DNA of 64,000 nt, from contig NZ_JAAKZF010000029.1 in the NCBI RefSeq assembly GCF_011045125.1, forward strand, positions 1-64,000. The letters run 5' to 3'. Below the pieces are notes generated by a model that did not search any database, had not been told where the DNA came from, and was given only the letters and a program-made list of their open reading frames with translations. The position numbers were made by a program, and so were the translations under genes. The number at the start of each line of letters is the position of its first letter. The first letter of the stretch is position 1. Source of the stretch: Allomesorhizobium camelthorni. Lineage in GTDB: Bacteria > Pseudomonadota > Alphaproteobacteria > Rhizobiales > Rhizobiaceae. Shown piece after piece: positions 36,866 to 45,480 of this stretch.

Positions 36866-38641
36866 GTGTCATTGCTGGAAGTTTATTGGAGAGCGCTCCG
36901 GTATCTGGCGGCTGACAGGCAGCGCGTAATCTTTATTTGCGCTGCAAATGTCATCCTCGCCATTGTCACCATCGCCGAGCCGATCATGTTCGGCCGCATC
37001 ATCGATGCCATCTCCGACAAGCGCGAAGTGGTCTCCACGCTGGCCATCTGGGCAAGCCTCGGCGCGTTCAACATCGTTGCCTATGTGCTTGTAGCGCGCG
37101 GCGCCGATCGGCTTGCGCATGCGCGCCGCGCCGGCGTTCTTTGCGAATCCTTCGAGCGGGTAATTGCCATGCCGCTGTCCTGGCATCACCAGCGCGGCAC
37201 CTCCAACGCGCTGCACACGCTTTTGCGCGCGGTGGAAACCCTTTTCAGCCTGTGGCTGGAGTTCATGCGCAACCACCTGACGACCGCGGTCGCGCTTATA
37301 CTTCTCGTGCCGACCGCAATCTCGCTCGATATCCGGATGTCAGCGGTGCTGCTGGTGCTCGGCATTCTCTATGTCGCGATCGGCCGTCTGGTCATGCACA
37401 AGACCAAGGAAGGCCAGGCACGGGTCGAAAAGCACTATCACGACGTTTTCTCGCACGTCACGGACTCGGTCAGCAACGTCGCAGTGCTGCAGAGCTACAA
37501 CCGCATCGCCCAGGAAACCGAGGCCCTGCAGAATTATGTGCGCGAGTTGATACAGGTCCAGTATCCCGTACTCGACTGGTGGGCGCTGGCGGCCGCGATG
37601 CATCGCCTTGCTTCCACCATTTCGATGATGGTCGTGCTCCTGATCGGCGCCTGGCTGGTTTCGCGCGGCGAACTGCGCATCGGCGACATCGTCGCGTTCA
37701 CCGGCTTCGCGTCCCTGCTGATCAGCCGGCTCGACCAGGTCTCCGCCTTCGCGAACCAGATTTTCGAAGCCCGCGCCAAGCTGGAAGATTTCTATCGCCT
37801 CGAGGATGCGGCCGCCGACCGGATGGAACCCCCCGGCCTGCGCGAACTCACCAATGTCACCGGCCATGTCCGTTTTGAGAATGTCACCTTCGAGTTCCCG
37901 AATTCGGGGCAGGGCGTGCGCGATGTATCGTTCGAGGTCCTCGCCGGCCAGACAGTTGCGATCGTCGGCCCGACCGGCGCCGGCAAGACCACGCTGATTA
38001 ATCTCCTCCAGCGGGTGCACAATCCGGATGCGGGCCGTATCCTGGTGGATGGCATCGACACCCGCACCGTCACCAAGAAGTCGCTGCGCCAGTCGATCGC
38101 GACGGTGTTCCAGGATGCCGGGCTGTTCAACCGGTCAATCGAAGAGAACATCCGCATCGGCCGCGAGAGCGCGCACAATGCCGAAGTGCAGGCGGCCGCG
38201 CAGGCCGCCGCCGCCCAGGAATTCATCCTGGCCAAGAGCGAAGGCTACGGCACCAAGGTTGGCGAGCGTGGCGGCCAGCTTTCGGGCGGCGAGCGCCAGC
38301 GCATCGCGATTGCGCGCGCCATCCTCAAGGACGCGCCGATCCTGGTGCTCGACGAGGCGACGAGCGCGCTCGACGTCGAAACGGAATCGCGGGTCAAGGA
38401 AGCGATCGACACGCTCCGCCAGGGCCGCACCACCTTCATCATCGCCCACCGGCTGACGACCGTGCGCGACGCAGACCTCGTCGTCTTCATGGACAATGGC
38501 AGCGTGGTCGAAATGGGCGGCTTCGCCGAACTGTCGGCGACCAATGGCCGCTTCGCCGGCCTGCTGCGCGCAGGCGGTCTCCTGACCGACGAAGATGTCC
38601 GCCGGCTCAGCCACGTATCGCTGCGGGGCGAAGCGGCCTAA
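36866..38641 (+). CDS. ndvA: Beta-1,2-glucan exporter, ABC permease/ATPase
   Basis: Half-size ABC exporter that moves cyclic beta-1,2-glucan to the periplasm. The 591-residue protein has an N-terminal six-helix membrane domain (about 1-300) and a C-terminal ATPase. Walker A is GPTGAGKTT near residue 369, the signature LSGGERQRIAIARAIL near 471, Walker B ILVLDEATSALD near 492, and the H-loop IIAHRLTTV near 526. The start is GTG at 36866, giving MSLLEVYWRALRYLAADR, the standard NdvA N-terminus. The 221-bp gap from ndvB suggests it may have its own promoter. Confidence 0.95.
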   Translation: MSLLEVYWRALRYLAADRQRVIFICAANVILAIVTIAEPIMFGRIIDAISDKREVVSTLAIWASLGAFNIVAYVLVARGADRLAHARRAGVLCESFERVIAMPLSWHHQRGTSNALHTLLRAVETLFSLWLEFMRNHLTTAVALILLVPTAISLDIRMSAVLLVLGILYVAIGRLVMHKTKEGQARVEKHYHDVFSHVTDSVSNVAVLQSYNRIAQETEALQNYVRELIQVQYPVLDWWALAAAMHRLASTISMMVVLLIGAWLVSRGELRIGDIVAFTGFASLLISRLDQVSAFANQIFEARAKLEDFYRLEDAAADRMEPPGLRELTNVTGHVRFENVTFEFPNSGQGVRDVSFEVLAGQTVAIVGPTGAGKTTLINLLQRVHNPDAGRILVDGIDTRTVTKKSLRQSIATVFQDAGLFNRSIEENIRIGRESAHNAEVQAAAQAAAAQEFILAKSEGYGTKVGERGGQLSGGERQRIAIARAILKDAPILVLDEATSALDVETESRVKEAIDTLRQGRTTFIIAHRLTTVRDADLVVFMDNGSVVEMGGFAELSATNGRFAGLLRAGGLLTDEDVRRLSHVSLRGEAA

Positions 38642-38712
38642 GAGCTGTCCGGCCCTGCCTGCGGCGATAGCCGCAATTGCCGCGGGCGGAAGGCGGGTTT
38701 ATGTAACGGGCC

Positions 38713-39477
38713 ATGAGCGAAACAACCGCGCGGCCCGGCCGCTGGATCGACCTTGCCAATCCCACCCGTTTCCTGGCGCTGAGCGCGTGGCTGACGCCGT
38801 GGCTCGCCGGCCTCTCGGCGCTGGCGCTCGCCATAGGACTGTACCTGGCCTTTGCCGCGCCTGAAGATTACCAGCAAGGCATCACGGTGCGCATCATGTA
38901 TATCCACGTGCCTTTCGCCTGGCTCGCCATGATGTGCTATTCGCTGATGGCGCTGTCTGCGATCGGAACGCTGGTCTGGCGCCACCCCCTCGCCGATGTC
39001 TCGCTGAAGGCGGCGGCTCCGATCGGCGCGGTTTTCACCGCGCTGGCGCTGATTACCGGCTCGATATGGGGCAAGCCCATGTGGGGAGCCTGGTGGGTCT
39101 GGGACGCCCGGCTGACCTCGGTGTTCGTGCTTTTCCTGATGTATCTCGGCATAATCGCGCTGACACGGGCGCTCGACGACCCGGCCCGCTCCGCCCGCGC
39201 CGCGGCGATCATCACGCTGGTCGGGTTCATCAACATCCCGATCATCAAATTCTCGGTCGATTGGTGGAACACGCTGCACCAGCCGGCGTCGGTGCTGCGG
39301 CTCGACGGCCCGACCATACATCCGAGCCTGCTCTGGCCGCTTCTGGTCATGGCGCTCGGGTTCACAGCGCTGTTCTTCACGCTGCACCTATCGGCGATGC
39401 GCACCGAGATCCTGCGCCGGCGCGTGATGGCGATGCGCTACATCGCGGCCCGCCGCGCCGAGCGGAAGCTGGCGTGA
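38713..39477 (+). CDS. ccmC: Heme exporter protein CcmC
   Basis: Cytochrome c maturation permease that passes heme to CcmE. 254 residues, six membrane segments, the periplasmic tryptophan-rich heme motif WGAWWVWDARLTS near residue 125, and flanking conserved histidines (YIHVPFAW and TLHQP). The length suits alphaproteobacterial CcmC. It is unusual that ccmA, ccmB, ccmD and ccmE are not adjacent: ndvA is upstream and a palindromic repeat followed by a minus-strand gene is downstream. Confidence 0.93.
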   Translation: MSETTARPGRWIDLANPTRFLALSAWLTPWLAGLSALALAIGLYLAFAAPEDYQQGITVRIMYIHVPFAWLAMMCYSLMALSAIGTLVWRHPLADVSLKAAAPIGAVFTALALITGSIWGKPMWGAWWVWDARLTSVFVLFLMYLGIIALTRALDDPARSARAAAIITLVGFINIPIIKFSVDWWNTLHQPASVLRLDGPTIHPSLLWPLLVMALGFTALFFTLHLSAMRTEILRRRVMAMRYIAARRAERKLA

Positions 39478-39491
39478 TGTTTTTGAGTCTG

Positions 39492-39645
39492 TGCGTCCTT
39501 CGAGGCTCGCTTTGCTCGCACCTCAGGATGAGGGGCCTTGGCGCGTCTCGGTTCGCTCAATTCTTCTGCGAAGGCTTCACCTCCTGGTGAAACGCACAAA
39601 CCACCTCATCCTGAGGTGCGAGCGAAGCGAGCCTCGAAGGACGCA
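39492..39645. repeat. Palindromic repeat, family A (copy 2)
   Basis: Arms 39492-39533 and 39604-39645 are 42-base near-perfect reverse complements. The right arm is identical to 10778-10819. It lies between the convergent ends of ccmC and the Lrp-sensor gene. Confidence 0.85.
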
Positions 39646-39654
39646 CTCAAGCTA

Positions 39655-39891
39655 TCAGAAGGCTTTGAAGGTGAGTGTTGTCAGTGAGCGGACGATGCCG
39701 GGTACATTGGCGATGTTCTCGTTGATGAACTTGCCGATGTCGACCCCGTCGTCGATATAGATCTTCATCAGGAGGTCGTACTCGCCGCTGGTCGAATAGA
39801 GTTCCGACGCCACCTCGCGCTCGAAAAGGTGGTCGGCGACCGCGTAGGTCTGGCCGGGGGCGCACTGCAACTGGACGAATACGGCTTTCAT
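39655..39891 (-). CDS. Stand-alone Lrp/AsnC ligand-binding (RAM) domain protein
   Basis: 78-residue protein consisting only of the RAM/AsnC effector domain (MKAVFVQLQCAPGQTYAVAD, then YSTSGEYDLLMKIYIDD and VPGIVRSLTTLTFKAF). It has no helix-turn-helix. Stand-alone RAM proteins assemble as decamers or octamers that bind amino acids and can modulate full-length Lrp regulators. The ATG at 39891 has GGAGGTCCG just ahead, so the short form is real and not a truncated call. It lies 27 bp after the formamidase gene on the same strand, so it probably senses a tryptophan/kynurenine-related ligand, an inference from placement. Confidence 0.8.
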   Translation of the reverse strand: MKAVFVQLQCAPGQTYAVADHLFEREVASELYSTSGEYDLLMKIYIDDGVDIGKFINENIANVPGIVRSLTTLTFKAF

Positions 39892-39918
39892 CGGACCTCC
39901 GGGCTTCGGCAAAAATTC

Positions 39919-40749
39919 TTACACCGCCAGCAGCGTTCTCACCAGCGGATGATTGGCGTCCGCCAACCCTTCTATGACATCGAAATGGTGCCGGCCGAGC
40001 TCCTCGATGCTGGAGAGACGGACATCGAAGCTGCTCCACAGATTGCCGAGCAGGCCGTTCTGGCGCAGGAATTCCGGCCGCTCGGCGGAGCCGACCCAGC
40101 AGGTCAGGTCGATGCCTTCGATAGGTTCGAGAAGCGCCGGGCTTTCCGCTCGCGCCTCGGCAAGATCCAGCCGCAGCGTGTCGTTCATTTTCGTATTCAT
40201 CAGCGGTCTGAGGTCGTGCAGGCCGGAAATCGAGACCGTCTTGGCTATGCGCGAAACCACTTCGCCGGGCAGTGGCGTCGGGGTGCTGACCATGCGGGTG
40301 ACGAGATGTCCGCCCGCCGAATGGCCGGCGAGGTGGATCGGCCCGGAAATTCTGCCGGCGGCCGCGGCTATGCCGTCGGCGACCTGCCTGACGATCTCGG
40401 AAATACGCGCTTCCGGGCACAGAACGTAGCCCGGCAGGGCGACGGCGTAGCCCTGGTCGAGCGAGCCCTTGGCCAGGTGCGACCAGTAGGATTTGTCGAA
40501 CGACATCCAGTAGCCGCCATGCACGAACACCATCAGGCCCTTGGGCGCATCGGCGGGCAGGAAAAGATCGAAGCGGTTTCGGTGATGGGCGCGATAGGGG
40601 ATATCGGCCTGCAGGCGTCCGGCCTTGCCCATCTCGTCGCGAAAGTCTGCCGCGAGCTTCTTCCAACGGTCGGCATAGAGGCTGCCGCCCGGTATGTAGG
40701 CGGAATTGGTGTAGGCGTCGTCCCAGTCCGAAATCCGGTGTAGCGTCAT
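39919..40749 (-). CDS. Alpha/beta hydrolase, probable kynurenine formamidase (AFMID type)
   Basis: 276-residue serine hydrolase with the oxyanion motif VFVHGGYWMSFDKSYW and the nucleophile elbow LAGHSAGGHL. The C-terminal ELGRHHFDVIEGLAD supplies the likely catalytic His. HGGYW is typical of the arylformamidase/AFMID group rather than of metal-dependent KynB. With kynureninase in the divergent operon, hydrolysis of N-formylkynurenine to kynurenine is the best guess. The ATG at 40749 is used; an upstream start at 40785 has a poor context. Another amide or ester substrate cannot be excluded. Confidence 0.75.
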   Translation of the reverse strand: MTLHRISDWDDAYTNSAYIPGGSLYADRWKKLAADFRDEMGKAGRLQADIPYRAHHRNRFDLFLPADAPKGLMVFVHGGYWMSFDKSYWSHLAKGSLDQGYAVALPGYVLCPEARISEIVRQVADGIAAAAGRISGPIHLAGHSAGGHLVTRMVSTPTPLPGEVVSRIAKTVSISGLHDLRPLMNTKMNDTLRLDLAEARAESPALLEPIEGIDLTCWVGSAERPEFLRQNGLLGNLWSSFDVRLSSIEELGRHHFDVIEGLADANHPLVRTLLAV

Positions 40750-40827
40750 TGTGCCTGCTCTTCGTTGCCGGGCGGAATTGGCCACGGATGCGCGTCCGGC
40801 GCAAGCATCATCGAAGCATCCCGGATT

Positions 40828-40859
40828 AATTTCAAGCTTGAAATTTCATGCTTGAAATT
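40828..40859. promoter_or_regulatory. Two overlapping 18-bp palindromic operators
   Basis: AATTTCAAGCTTGAAATT (40828-40845) is a perfect 18-bp palindrome. AATTTCATGCTTGAAATT (40842-40859) is the same box with one mismatch. Their centres are 14 bases apart and they share four bases. They lie in the 158-bp gap between the divergent formamidase and monooxygenase genes. The size and symmetry suit a winged-helix dimer such as the MarR protein encoded at 43963. Confidence 0.75.
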
Positions 40860-40907
40860 ATTGGCGTCCGGTGTCATCTTCCCGCATCGGAAGGAGAATG
40901 ACGGCTG

Positions 40908-43208
40908 ATGAAGATCGCCTGCCTCGGTGGAGGGCCTGCCGGCCTCTATTTCGCCATCAGCATGAAGCTGCGCGATCCGGCGGCGGAAGTCGTCGTTGTC
41001 GAGCGCAACCGGTCCGACGACACGTTCGGCTGGGGCGTGGTGCTTTCCGACGAAACCCTCACCAACCTCGCCGCCAACGACGCGGTCAGCGCCGCCGCGA
41101 TCCGCTCGCATTTCGCCTATTGGGATGACATCGCCGTCCATTTCAAGGGCACCAAGACCGTTTCCACCGGCCACGGCTTCTGCGGCATCGGCCGCAAGCA
41201 GCTCCTGCTTCTACTGCAGGCGAGGGCGCGCGAACTCGGCGTCGAGTTGCGCTTCGAAACCAATGTCGAAAAAATCTGCAAATATGCCGAGGAATACGAT
41301 CTCGTCGTCGCTGCCGACGGGCTGAATTCGCGCGCGCGGGCGGAATTCGCCGACAGGTTCGAGCCCGAGATCGACGTGCGGAGCTGCAAATTCGTGTGGC
41401 TCGGCACGCACCAGAAATTCGACGACGCCTTCACCTTCATCTTTGAAGAGACCGAGCACGGCTGGGTCTGGGCGCACGCCTATCAGTTCGACAAGGACAC
41501 GGCGACGTTTATCGTCGAGTGCAGCGCCGATACCTGGGCAAAATTCGGCTTCGGCGAAATGAGCCAGCAGGAAACCAACCGCATCTGCGAGCGCATTTTC
41601 GCGAAATATCTCGACGGCCACGAGTTGATGACCAACGCCAACCACATCCGTGGCTCGGCCTGGCTGAATTTCCCGCGCGTGCTCTGCAAGCGCTGGTCCT
41701 ACCGGAACGTCGCGCTGCTCGGCGATGCCGCCGCGACCGCGCATTTTTCGATCGGCTCCGGCACCAAGCTGGCGCTGGAAAGCGCGATTGCGCTTGCCGA
41801 ACTGGTCAACACCGAGCCGACGCTTGAAGCCGCCTTCGCCCGCTACGAGGAGGAGCGCCGCACCGAGGTGCTGCGCCTGCAATCGGCGGCGCGCAATTCG
41901 CTGGAATGGTTCGAGGATGTCGAGCGCTATTTCGACCTCGATCCGGTGCAGTTCAATTATTCCCTGCTTACACGCTCGCAGCGCATCAGCCACGAAAATT
42001 TGCGGCTGCGCGACAAGGCCTGGCTGGAGAGCGCGGAGCAATGGTTCCAGGAGCGTGCGGGCGCCCCGGCGGGCACCAGGCGGGCTCCGATGTTCGCGCC
42101 GCTCAGGCTGCGCGACATGCAACTCAGGAACCGCATCGTGGTTTCGCCGATGGCGCAGTACAAGGCCGTCGACGGAACGCCGACTGACTGGCACCTGGTG
42201 CATTACGGCGAACGCGCCAAGGGCGGTGCCGGCCTCCTCTATATCGAGATGACCTGCGTCAGCCCGGAAGGGCGGATAACGCCGGGCTGCACGGGCTTTT
42301 ACAAGCCCGAGCATGAGCTGGCGTGGAAGCGCATCGTCGACTTCGTCCACACCGAAACCCAAGCCAAGATCTGCGCCCAGATCGGCCATTCCGGCCGCAA
42401 GGGGTCCACCAAACTCGGCTGGGAAGGCATGGACAAGCCGCTCGACCGAGGCAACTGGCCGGTCATGTCGGTGTCGGAGCTGCCATGGTCGACCAAGAAC
42501 CAGACTCCCAAGGCAATGACCCGAGCCGACATGGACATGGTGCGCGACCAGTTCGTCGCCTCGGCCGAAATGGCTGACCGCGCCGGCTTCGACATGCTGG
42601 AGATACATGCCGCGCACGGCTATCTGCTGTCCTCCTTCATCACGCCGTTGACCAACAACCGCACCGACGAATATGGCGGCTCGCTGCGGAACCGCATGCG
42701 TTATCCCTTGGAGGTTTACCACGCCGTGCGCGAGGTCTGGCCGGCGGGCAAGCCGATCTCGGTGCGCATTTCCGCCAATGACTGGGTCGGCGACGAGGGT
42801 GTCACGCCGCACGAGGCGGTCGAGATCGCCAAGATGCTGCAGGACGCCGGCGTCGACATCTGCGACGTGTCGGCTGGCCAGACTTCGGAGCTTGCCCGTC
42901 CCGTCTACGGCCGCATGTTCCAGACGCCGTTCTCCGACCGCATCCGCAACGAAACCGGCATGGCGACCATGGCGGTCGGCAACATCTACGAGCCGGATCA
43001 CGTCAACTCAATCCTGCTTGCCGGTCGGGCCGACCTCGTCTGCCTGGCGCGGCCGCATCTGACCGATCCGTACTGGACGCTGCGCGCCGCCGCCAAATTC
43101 GGCGATACGGGTGAGCCTTGGCCCGATCCCTATCTGCCCGGGCGCGACCAGTTGTTGCGTCTTGCCGAGCGCGCCGCCGAAATGGCCGCACAGGACCGCG
43201 TGGTATGA
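40908..43208 (+). CDS. Two-domain FAD monooxygenase / old-yellow-enzyme reductase, probable 2-aminobenzoyl-CoA monooxygenase/reductase
   Basis: 766-residue fusion. Residues 1-390 are a class A flavin monooxygenase ([20 protein letters not shown] with the GxGxxG-type motif; FAD-binding [19 protein letters not shown]). Residues 395-766 are an old-yellow-enzyme flavin reductase ([13 protein letters not shown], then [11 protein letters not shown]). This architecture belongs to anthraniloyl-CoA monooxygenase/reductase and is often annotated as salicylyl-CoA 5-hydroxylase. In Azoarcus evansii the enzyme hydroxylates and reduces the ring to 2-amino-5-oxocyclohex-1-ene-carboxyl-CoA. Kynureninase and a benzoate-type CoA ligase in the same operon favour the aminobenzoyl substrate over salicylyl. 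Its stop overlaps the SDR start. Confidence 0.88.
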   Translation: MKIACLGGGPAGLYFAISMKLRDPAAEVVVVERNRSDDTFGWGVVLSDETLTNLAANDAVSAAAIRSHFAYWDDIAVHFKGTKTVSTGHGFCGIGRKQLLLLLQARARELGVELRFETNVEKICKYAEEYDLVVAADGLNSRARAEFADRFEPEIDVRSCKFVWLGTHQKFDDAFTFIFEETEHGWVWAHAYQFDKDTATFIVECSADTWAKFGFGEMSQQETNRICERIFAKYLDGHELMTNANHIRGSAWLNFPRVLCKRWSYRNVALLGDAAATAHFSIGSGTKLALESAIALAELVNTEPTLEAAFARYEEERRTEVLRLQSAARNSLEWFEDVERYFDLDPVQFNYSLLTRSQRISHENLRLRDKAWLESAEQWFQERAGAPAGTRRAPMFAPLRLRDMQLRNRIVVSPMAQYKAVDGTPTDWHLVHYGERAKGGAGLLYIEMTCVSPEGRITPGCTGFYKPEHELAWKRIVDFVHTETQAKICAQIGHSGRKGSTKLGWEGMDKPLDRGNWPVMSVSELPWSTKNQTPKAMTRADMDMVRDQFVASAEMADRAGFDMLEIHAAHGYLLSSFITPLTNNRTDEYGGSLRNRMRYPLEVYHAVREVWPAGKPISVRISANDWVGDEGVTPHEAVEIAKMLQDAGVDICDVSAGQTSELARPVYGRMFQTPFSDRIRNETGMATMAVGNIYEPDHVNSILLAGRADLVCLARPHLTDPYWTLRAAAKFGDTGEPWPDPYLPGRDQLLRLAERAAEMAAQDRVV

Positions 43209-43966
43209 GCGACCTTTCCGGACAGCGCGCACTGGTGACCGGCGGCGGATCCGGGTTGGGCGCCGCTATCGCGCTTGCGCTTGCCGAGGCCGGCGCCTCG
43301 GTCGTCGTGTCGGGCCGGCGGATGGAGCCGCTCGAGGAAGTGGCGGCCAAGTCGGACCGCATCAGCGGCATCGTCGCCGACATGACCGACGAGGCGTCGG
43401 TGCGCCATTTGTTCGAGCGCATCGGCGCGGAGCATGGCGATCTAGACATCGTCGTCGCCAATGCCGGAACCGCCGAAAGCGCGCCGTTCCACCGCACGGG
43501 CATGGATTTGTGGAAGAAGATGCTAGACGTCAATCTGACCGGCGTGTTCGTGACCTTCCAGAACGCGCTGCCCGGACTGATGAAGCGCAAGCAGGGCCGC
43601 CTGATCGCCGTCGCGTCGACGGCGGGCCTGAAGGGCTACCCCTATGTCTCCGCCTACAGCGCCGCCAAGCATGGCGTCGTCGGGCTGACGAAATCGCTGG
43701 CGCTGGAACTCGCCGAAACCGGCATAACCGTGAACGCGGTCTGTCCCGGCTTCACCCATACTCCGATGCTCGAGCGCTCGATCGAAACCATCATGCAGAA
43801 GACCGGCAAGGGCCGGGACGAGGCGATCGCCGCATTAGCCGGCGCAAACCCGCAGAAGCGCTTTGTGCGGCCGGAGGAAGTCGCCGAGACCGTGCTGTTT
43901 CTCTGCGGGCCGAACGCAGCCGCAATCACCGGCCAGGCCATTTCGATTTCGGGGGGCGAGGTATGA
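43205..43966 (+). CDS. SDR-family NAD(P)-dependent oxidoreductase
   Basis: 253-residue short-chain dehydrogenase: nucleotide motif [10 protein letters not shown] near residue 12, the NAG motif in [10 protein letters not shown], catalytic Ser in VASTAG and Tyr/Lys in YSAAKHG. It overlaps both neighbours by ATGA junctions, so it belongs to the operon. A plausible job is reduction of the ring ketone or oxidation of a 3-hydroxyacyl-CoA intermediate in the aminobenzoyl-CoA route. Sequence alone does not say which. Confidence 0.88.
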   Translation: MSDLSGQRALVTGGGSGLGAAIALALAEAGASVVVSGRRMEPLEEVAAKSDRISGIVADMTDEASVRHLFERIGAEHGDLDIVVANAGTAESAPFHRTGMDLWKKMLDVNLTGVFVTFQNALPGLMKRKQGRLIAVASTAGLKGYPYVSAYSAAKHGVVGLTKSLALELAETGITVNAVCPGFTHTPMLERSIETIMQKTGKGRDEAIAALAGANPQKRFVRPEEVAETVLFLCGPNAAAITGQAISISGGEV

Positions 43967-44454
43967 CGATCCAGCAGAAACCGACTTCTGCTCCATGCAT
44001 GGCGAAGCAGCGGCTCAGGGTCTGGCTGCGCATGCTGAAAGCAACCAAGCTGGTCGAGGCGACTGTGCGCGAGAATCTGCGCGTCGAATTCGACACGACG
44101 CTGCCGCGCTTCGATGTTCTCGCCGCGCTCTATCGGTTTGAGGATGGGCTCAAGATGAGCGAGCTTTCGGCGGCGCTGCGGGTTTCCAACGGCAATGTCA
44201 CCGGCATCGTCGAGCGGCTCGTCGCCGACGGGCTGGTGCTGCGGATCCCGGTCGCCGGCGACAAGCGTGCGACGCTTGTGCGGCTCTCCATAAAGGGCAG
44301 GGAAACCTTTGCCCGCATGGCCGAGGCGCATGCCGGCTGGGTCAACGGCATTCTGCAGGACTTGTCCGATGAGGATTGCGAACAGGCGATCGGAATATTG
44401 GAAACCGTCGGCAGATCGCCGAAGCTGACTGCAAAGGTTGACGCCAATGACTGA
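43963..44454 (+). CDS. MarR-family transcriptional regulator
   Basis: 163-residue winged-helix regulator. The recognition region is [20 protein letters not shown], then [20 protein letters not shown] forms the beta wing, typical MarR. It is embedded in the operon (ATGA overlap with the SDR, eight-base overlap with the hydratase), an arrangement common for CoA-ligated aromatic pathways whose MarR regulator is released by the aryl-CoA. The likely operator is the pair of palindromes at 40828-40859, giving autoregulation and control of the divergent formamidase. The effector assignment is inference. Confidence 0.88.
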   Translation: MTIQQKPTSAPCMAKQRLRVWLRMLKATKLVEATVRENLRVEFDTTLPRFDVLAALYRFEDGLKMSELSAALRVSNGNVTGIVERLVADGLVLRIPVAGDKRATLVRLSIKGRETFARMAEAHAGWVNGILQDLSDEDCEQAIGILETVGRSPKLTAKVDAND

Positions 44455-45259
44455 CATGGCAGGGTACAAGGCGAAGCATTTTCGCTGGCGGGCGCAAGAC
44501 GGCATCGCCGTCATCACGCTCGACCGGCCGGAGCGCAAGAACCCGCTGACCTTCGACAGCTATGCCGAGCTTCGTGACTGTTTTCGCGCGCTGGCCTATG
44601 CGGACGATATCAAGGCGGTGGTGTTCGGTTCGAACGGCGGCAATTTCTGCTCGGGCGGCGATGTCCATGACATAATCGGTCCGCTGTTGAAAAAGGACAT
44701 GAAAGGCCTGCTGGCCTTCACCCGCATGACCGGCGACCTGATCAAGGCGATGATCAATTGCGGCAAGCCGATCATCGCGGCCGTCGACGGCGTCTGCGTT
44801 GGCGCCGGCGCGATAATCGCCATGGCTTCCGATTTGCGCATCGCCACGCCGGAGGCCAAGACGGCCTTCCTGTTCACCCGCGTCGGCCTTGCCGGTTGCG
44901 ACATGGGCGCCTGCGCCATCCTTCCGCGCATCATCGGCCAGGGCCGCGCCGCCGAACTGCTCTATACCGGCAGGACCATGTCTGCCGACGAGGGCGAACG
45001 CTGGGGGTTCTTCAACCGCATCGTCGAGCAGGCGACGCTTGATAATGAGGCGCTGGCGCTGGCCAAGCGCCTCGCCGAAGGCCCGAATTTCGGGCATATG
45101 ATGACCAAGACCATGCTCAATCAGGAATGGTCGATGTCCATCGAGCAGGCCATCGAGGCCGAAGCGCAGGCGCAGGCGATCTGTATGCAGACGCTGGATT
45201 TCAAGCGCGCCTATGATGCTTTCGCAGCGAAAGAAAAGCCCGTGTTCAGGGGTGACTAA
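44447..45259 (+). CDS. Enoyl-CoA hydratase/isomerase family protein
   Basis: 270-residue crotonase-fold enzyme: [19 protein letters not shown] at the start, oxyanion hole [12 protein letters not shown] and [20 protein letters not shown]. It likely hydrates or hydrolyses a cyclic enoyl-CoA in the beta-oxidation-like part of the aminobenzoyl-CoA pathway. The start ATG at 44447 overlaps the end of marR. It is followed by a 47-bp inverted repeat before the next gene of the operon. Confidence 0.88.
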   Translation: MTDMAGYKAKHFRWRAQDGIAVITLDRPERKNPLTFDSYAELRDCFRALAYADDIKAVVFGSNGGNFCSGGDVHDIIGPLLKKDMKGLLAFTRMTGDLIKAMINCGKPIIAAVDGVCVGAGAIIAMASDLRIATPEAKTAFLFTRVGLAGCDMGACAILPRIIGQGRAAELLYTGRTMSADEGERWGFFNRIVEQATLDNEALALAKRLAEGPNFGHMMTKTMLNQEWSMSIEQAIEAEAQAQAICMQTLDFKRAYDAFAAKEKPVFRGD

Positions 45260-45276
45260 GGTGCTCAATTTGGAGA

Positions 45277-45442
45277 CGACCCCCCTCTGGCCTGCCGGCC
45301 ATCTCCCCCTCAAGGGGGGAGATTGGATGCGGTGCCGCCGGTGCGCTACCTCTATCGGAAGGGTCGAAGATTGGCAGCTTCGGCGAAACAGCATGATCTC
45401 CCCCCTTGAGGGGGAGATGGCCGGCAGGCCAGAGGGGGGTCG
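45277..45442. repeat. Perfect 47-bp inverted repeat inside the operon
   Basis: 45277-45323 is the exact reverse complement of 45396-45442, with 72 bases between. Each arm is itself partly palindromic (ATCTCCCCCTCAAGGGGGGA and GGCCTGCCGGCC). It lies between the hydratase and acyl-CoA dehydrogenase genes, so transcripts through it can form a very stable stem. It belongs to a different sequence family from the repeats at 7703 and 10667. Confidence 0.9.
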
Positions 45443-45480
45443 CCCAAGGTTATGGCGCCACGCGATCAAGGAGTGCCCTC

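Noticed and set aside
40908-43208. Calling the fusion enzyme salicylyl-CoA 5-hydroxylase
   Set aside because: The architecture is shared, but kynureninase and a benzoate-type ligase in the same operon make 2-aminobenzoyl-CoA the more likely substrate.
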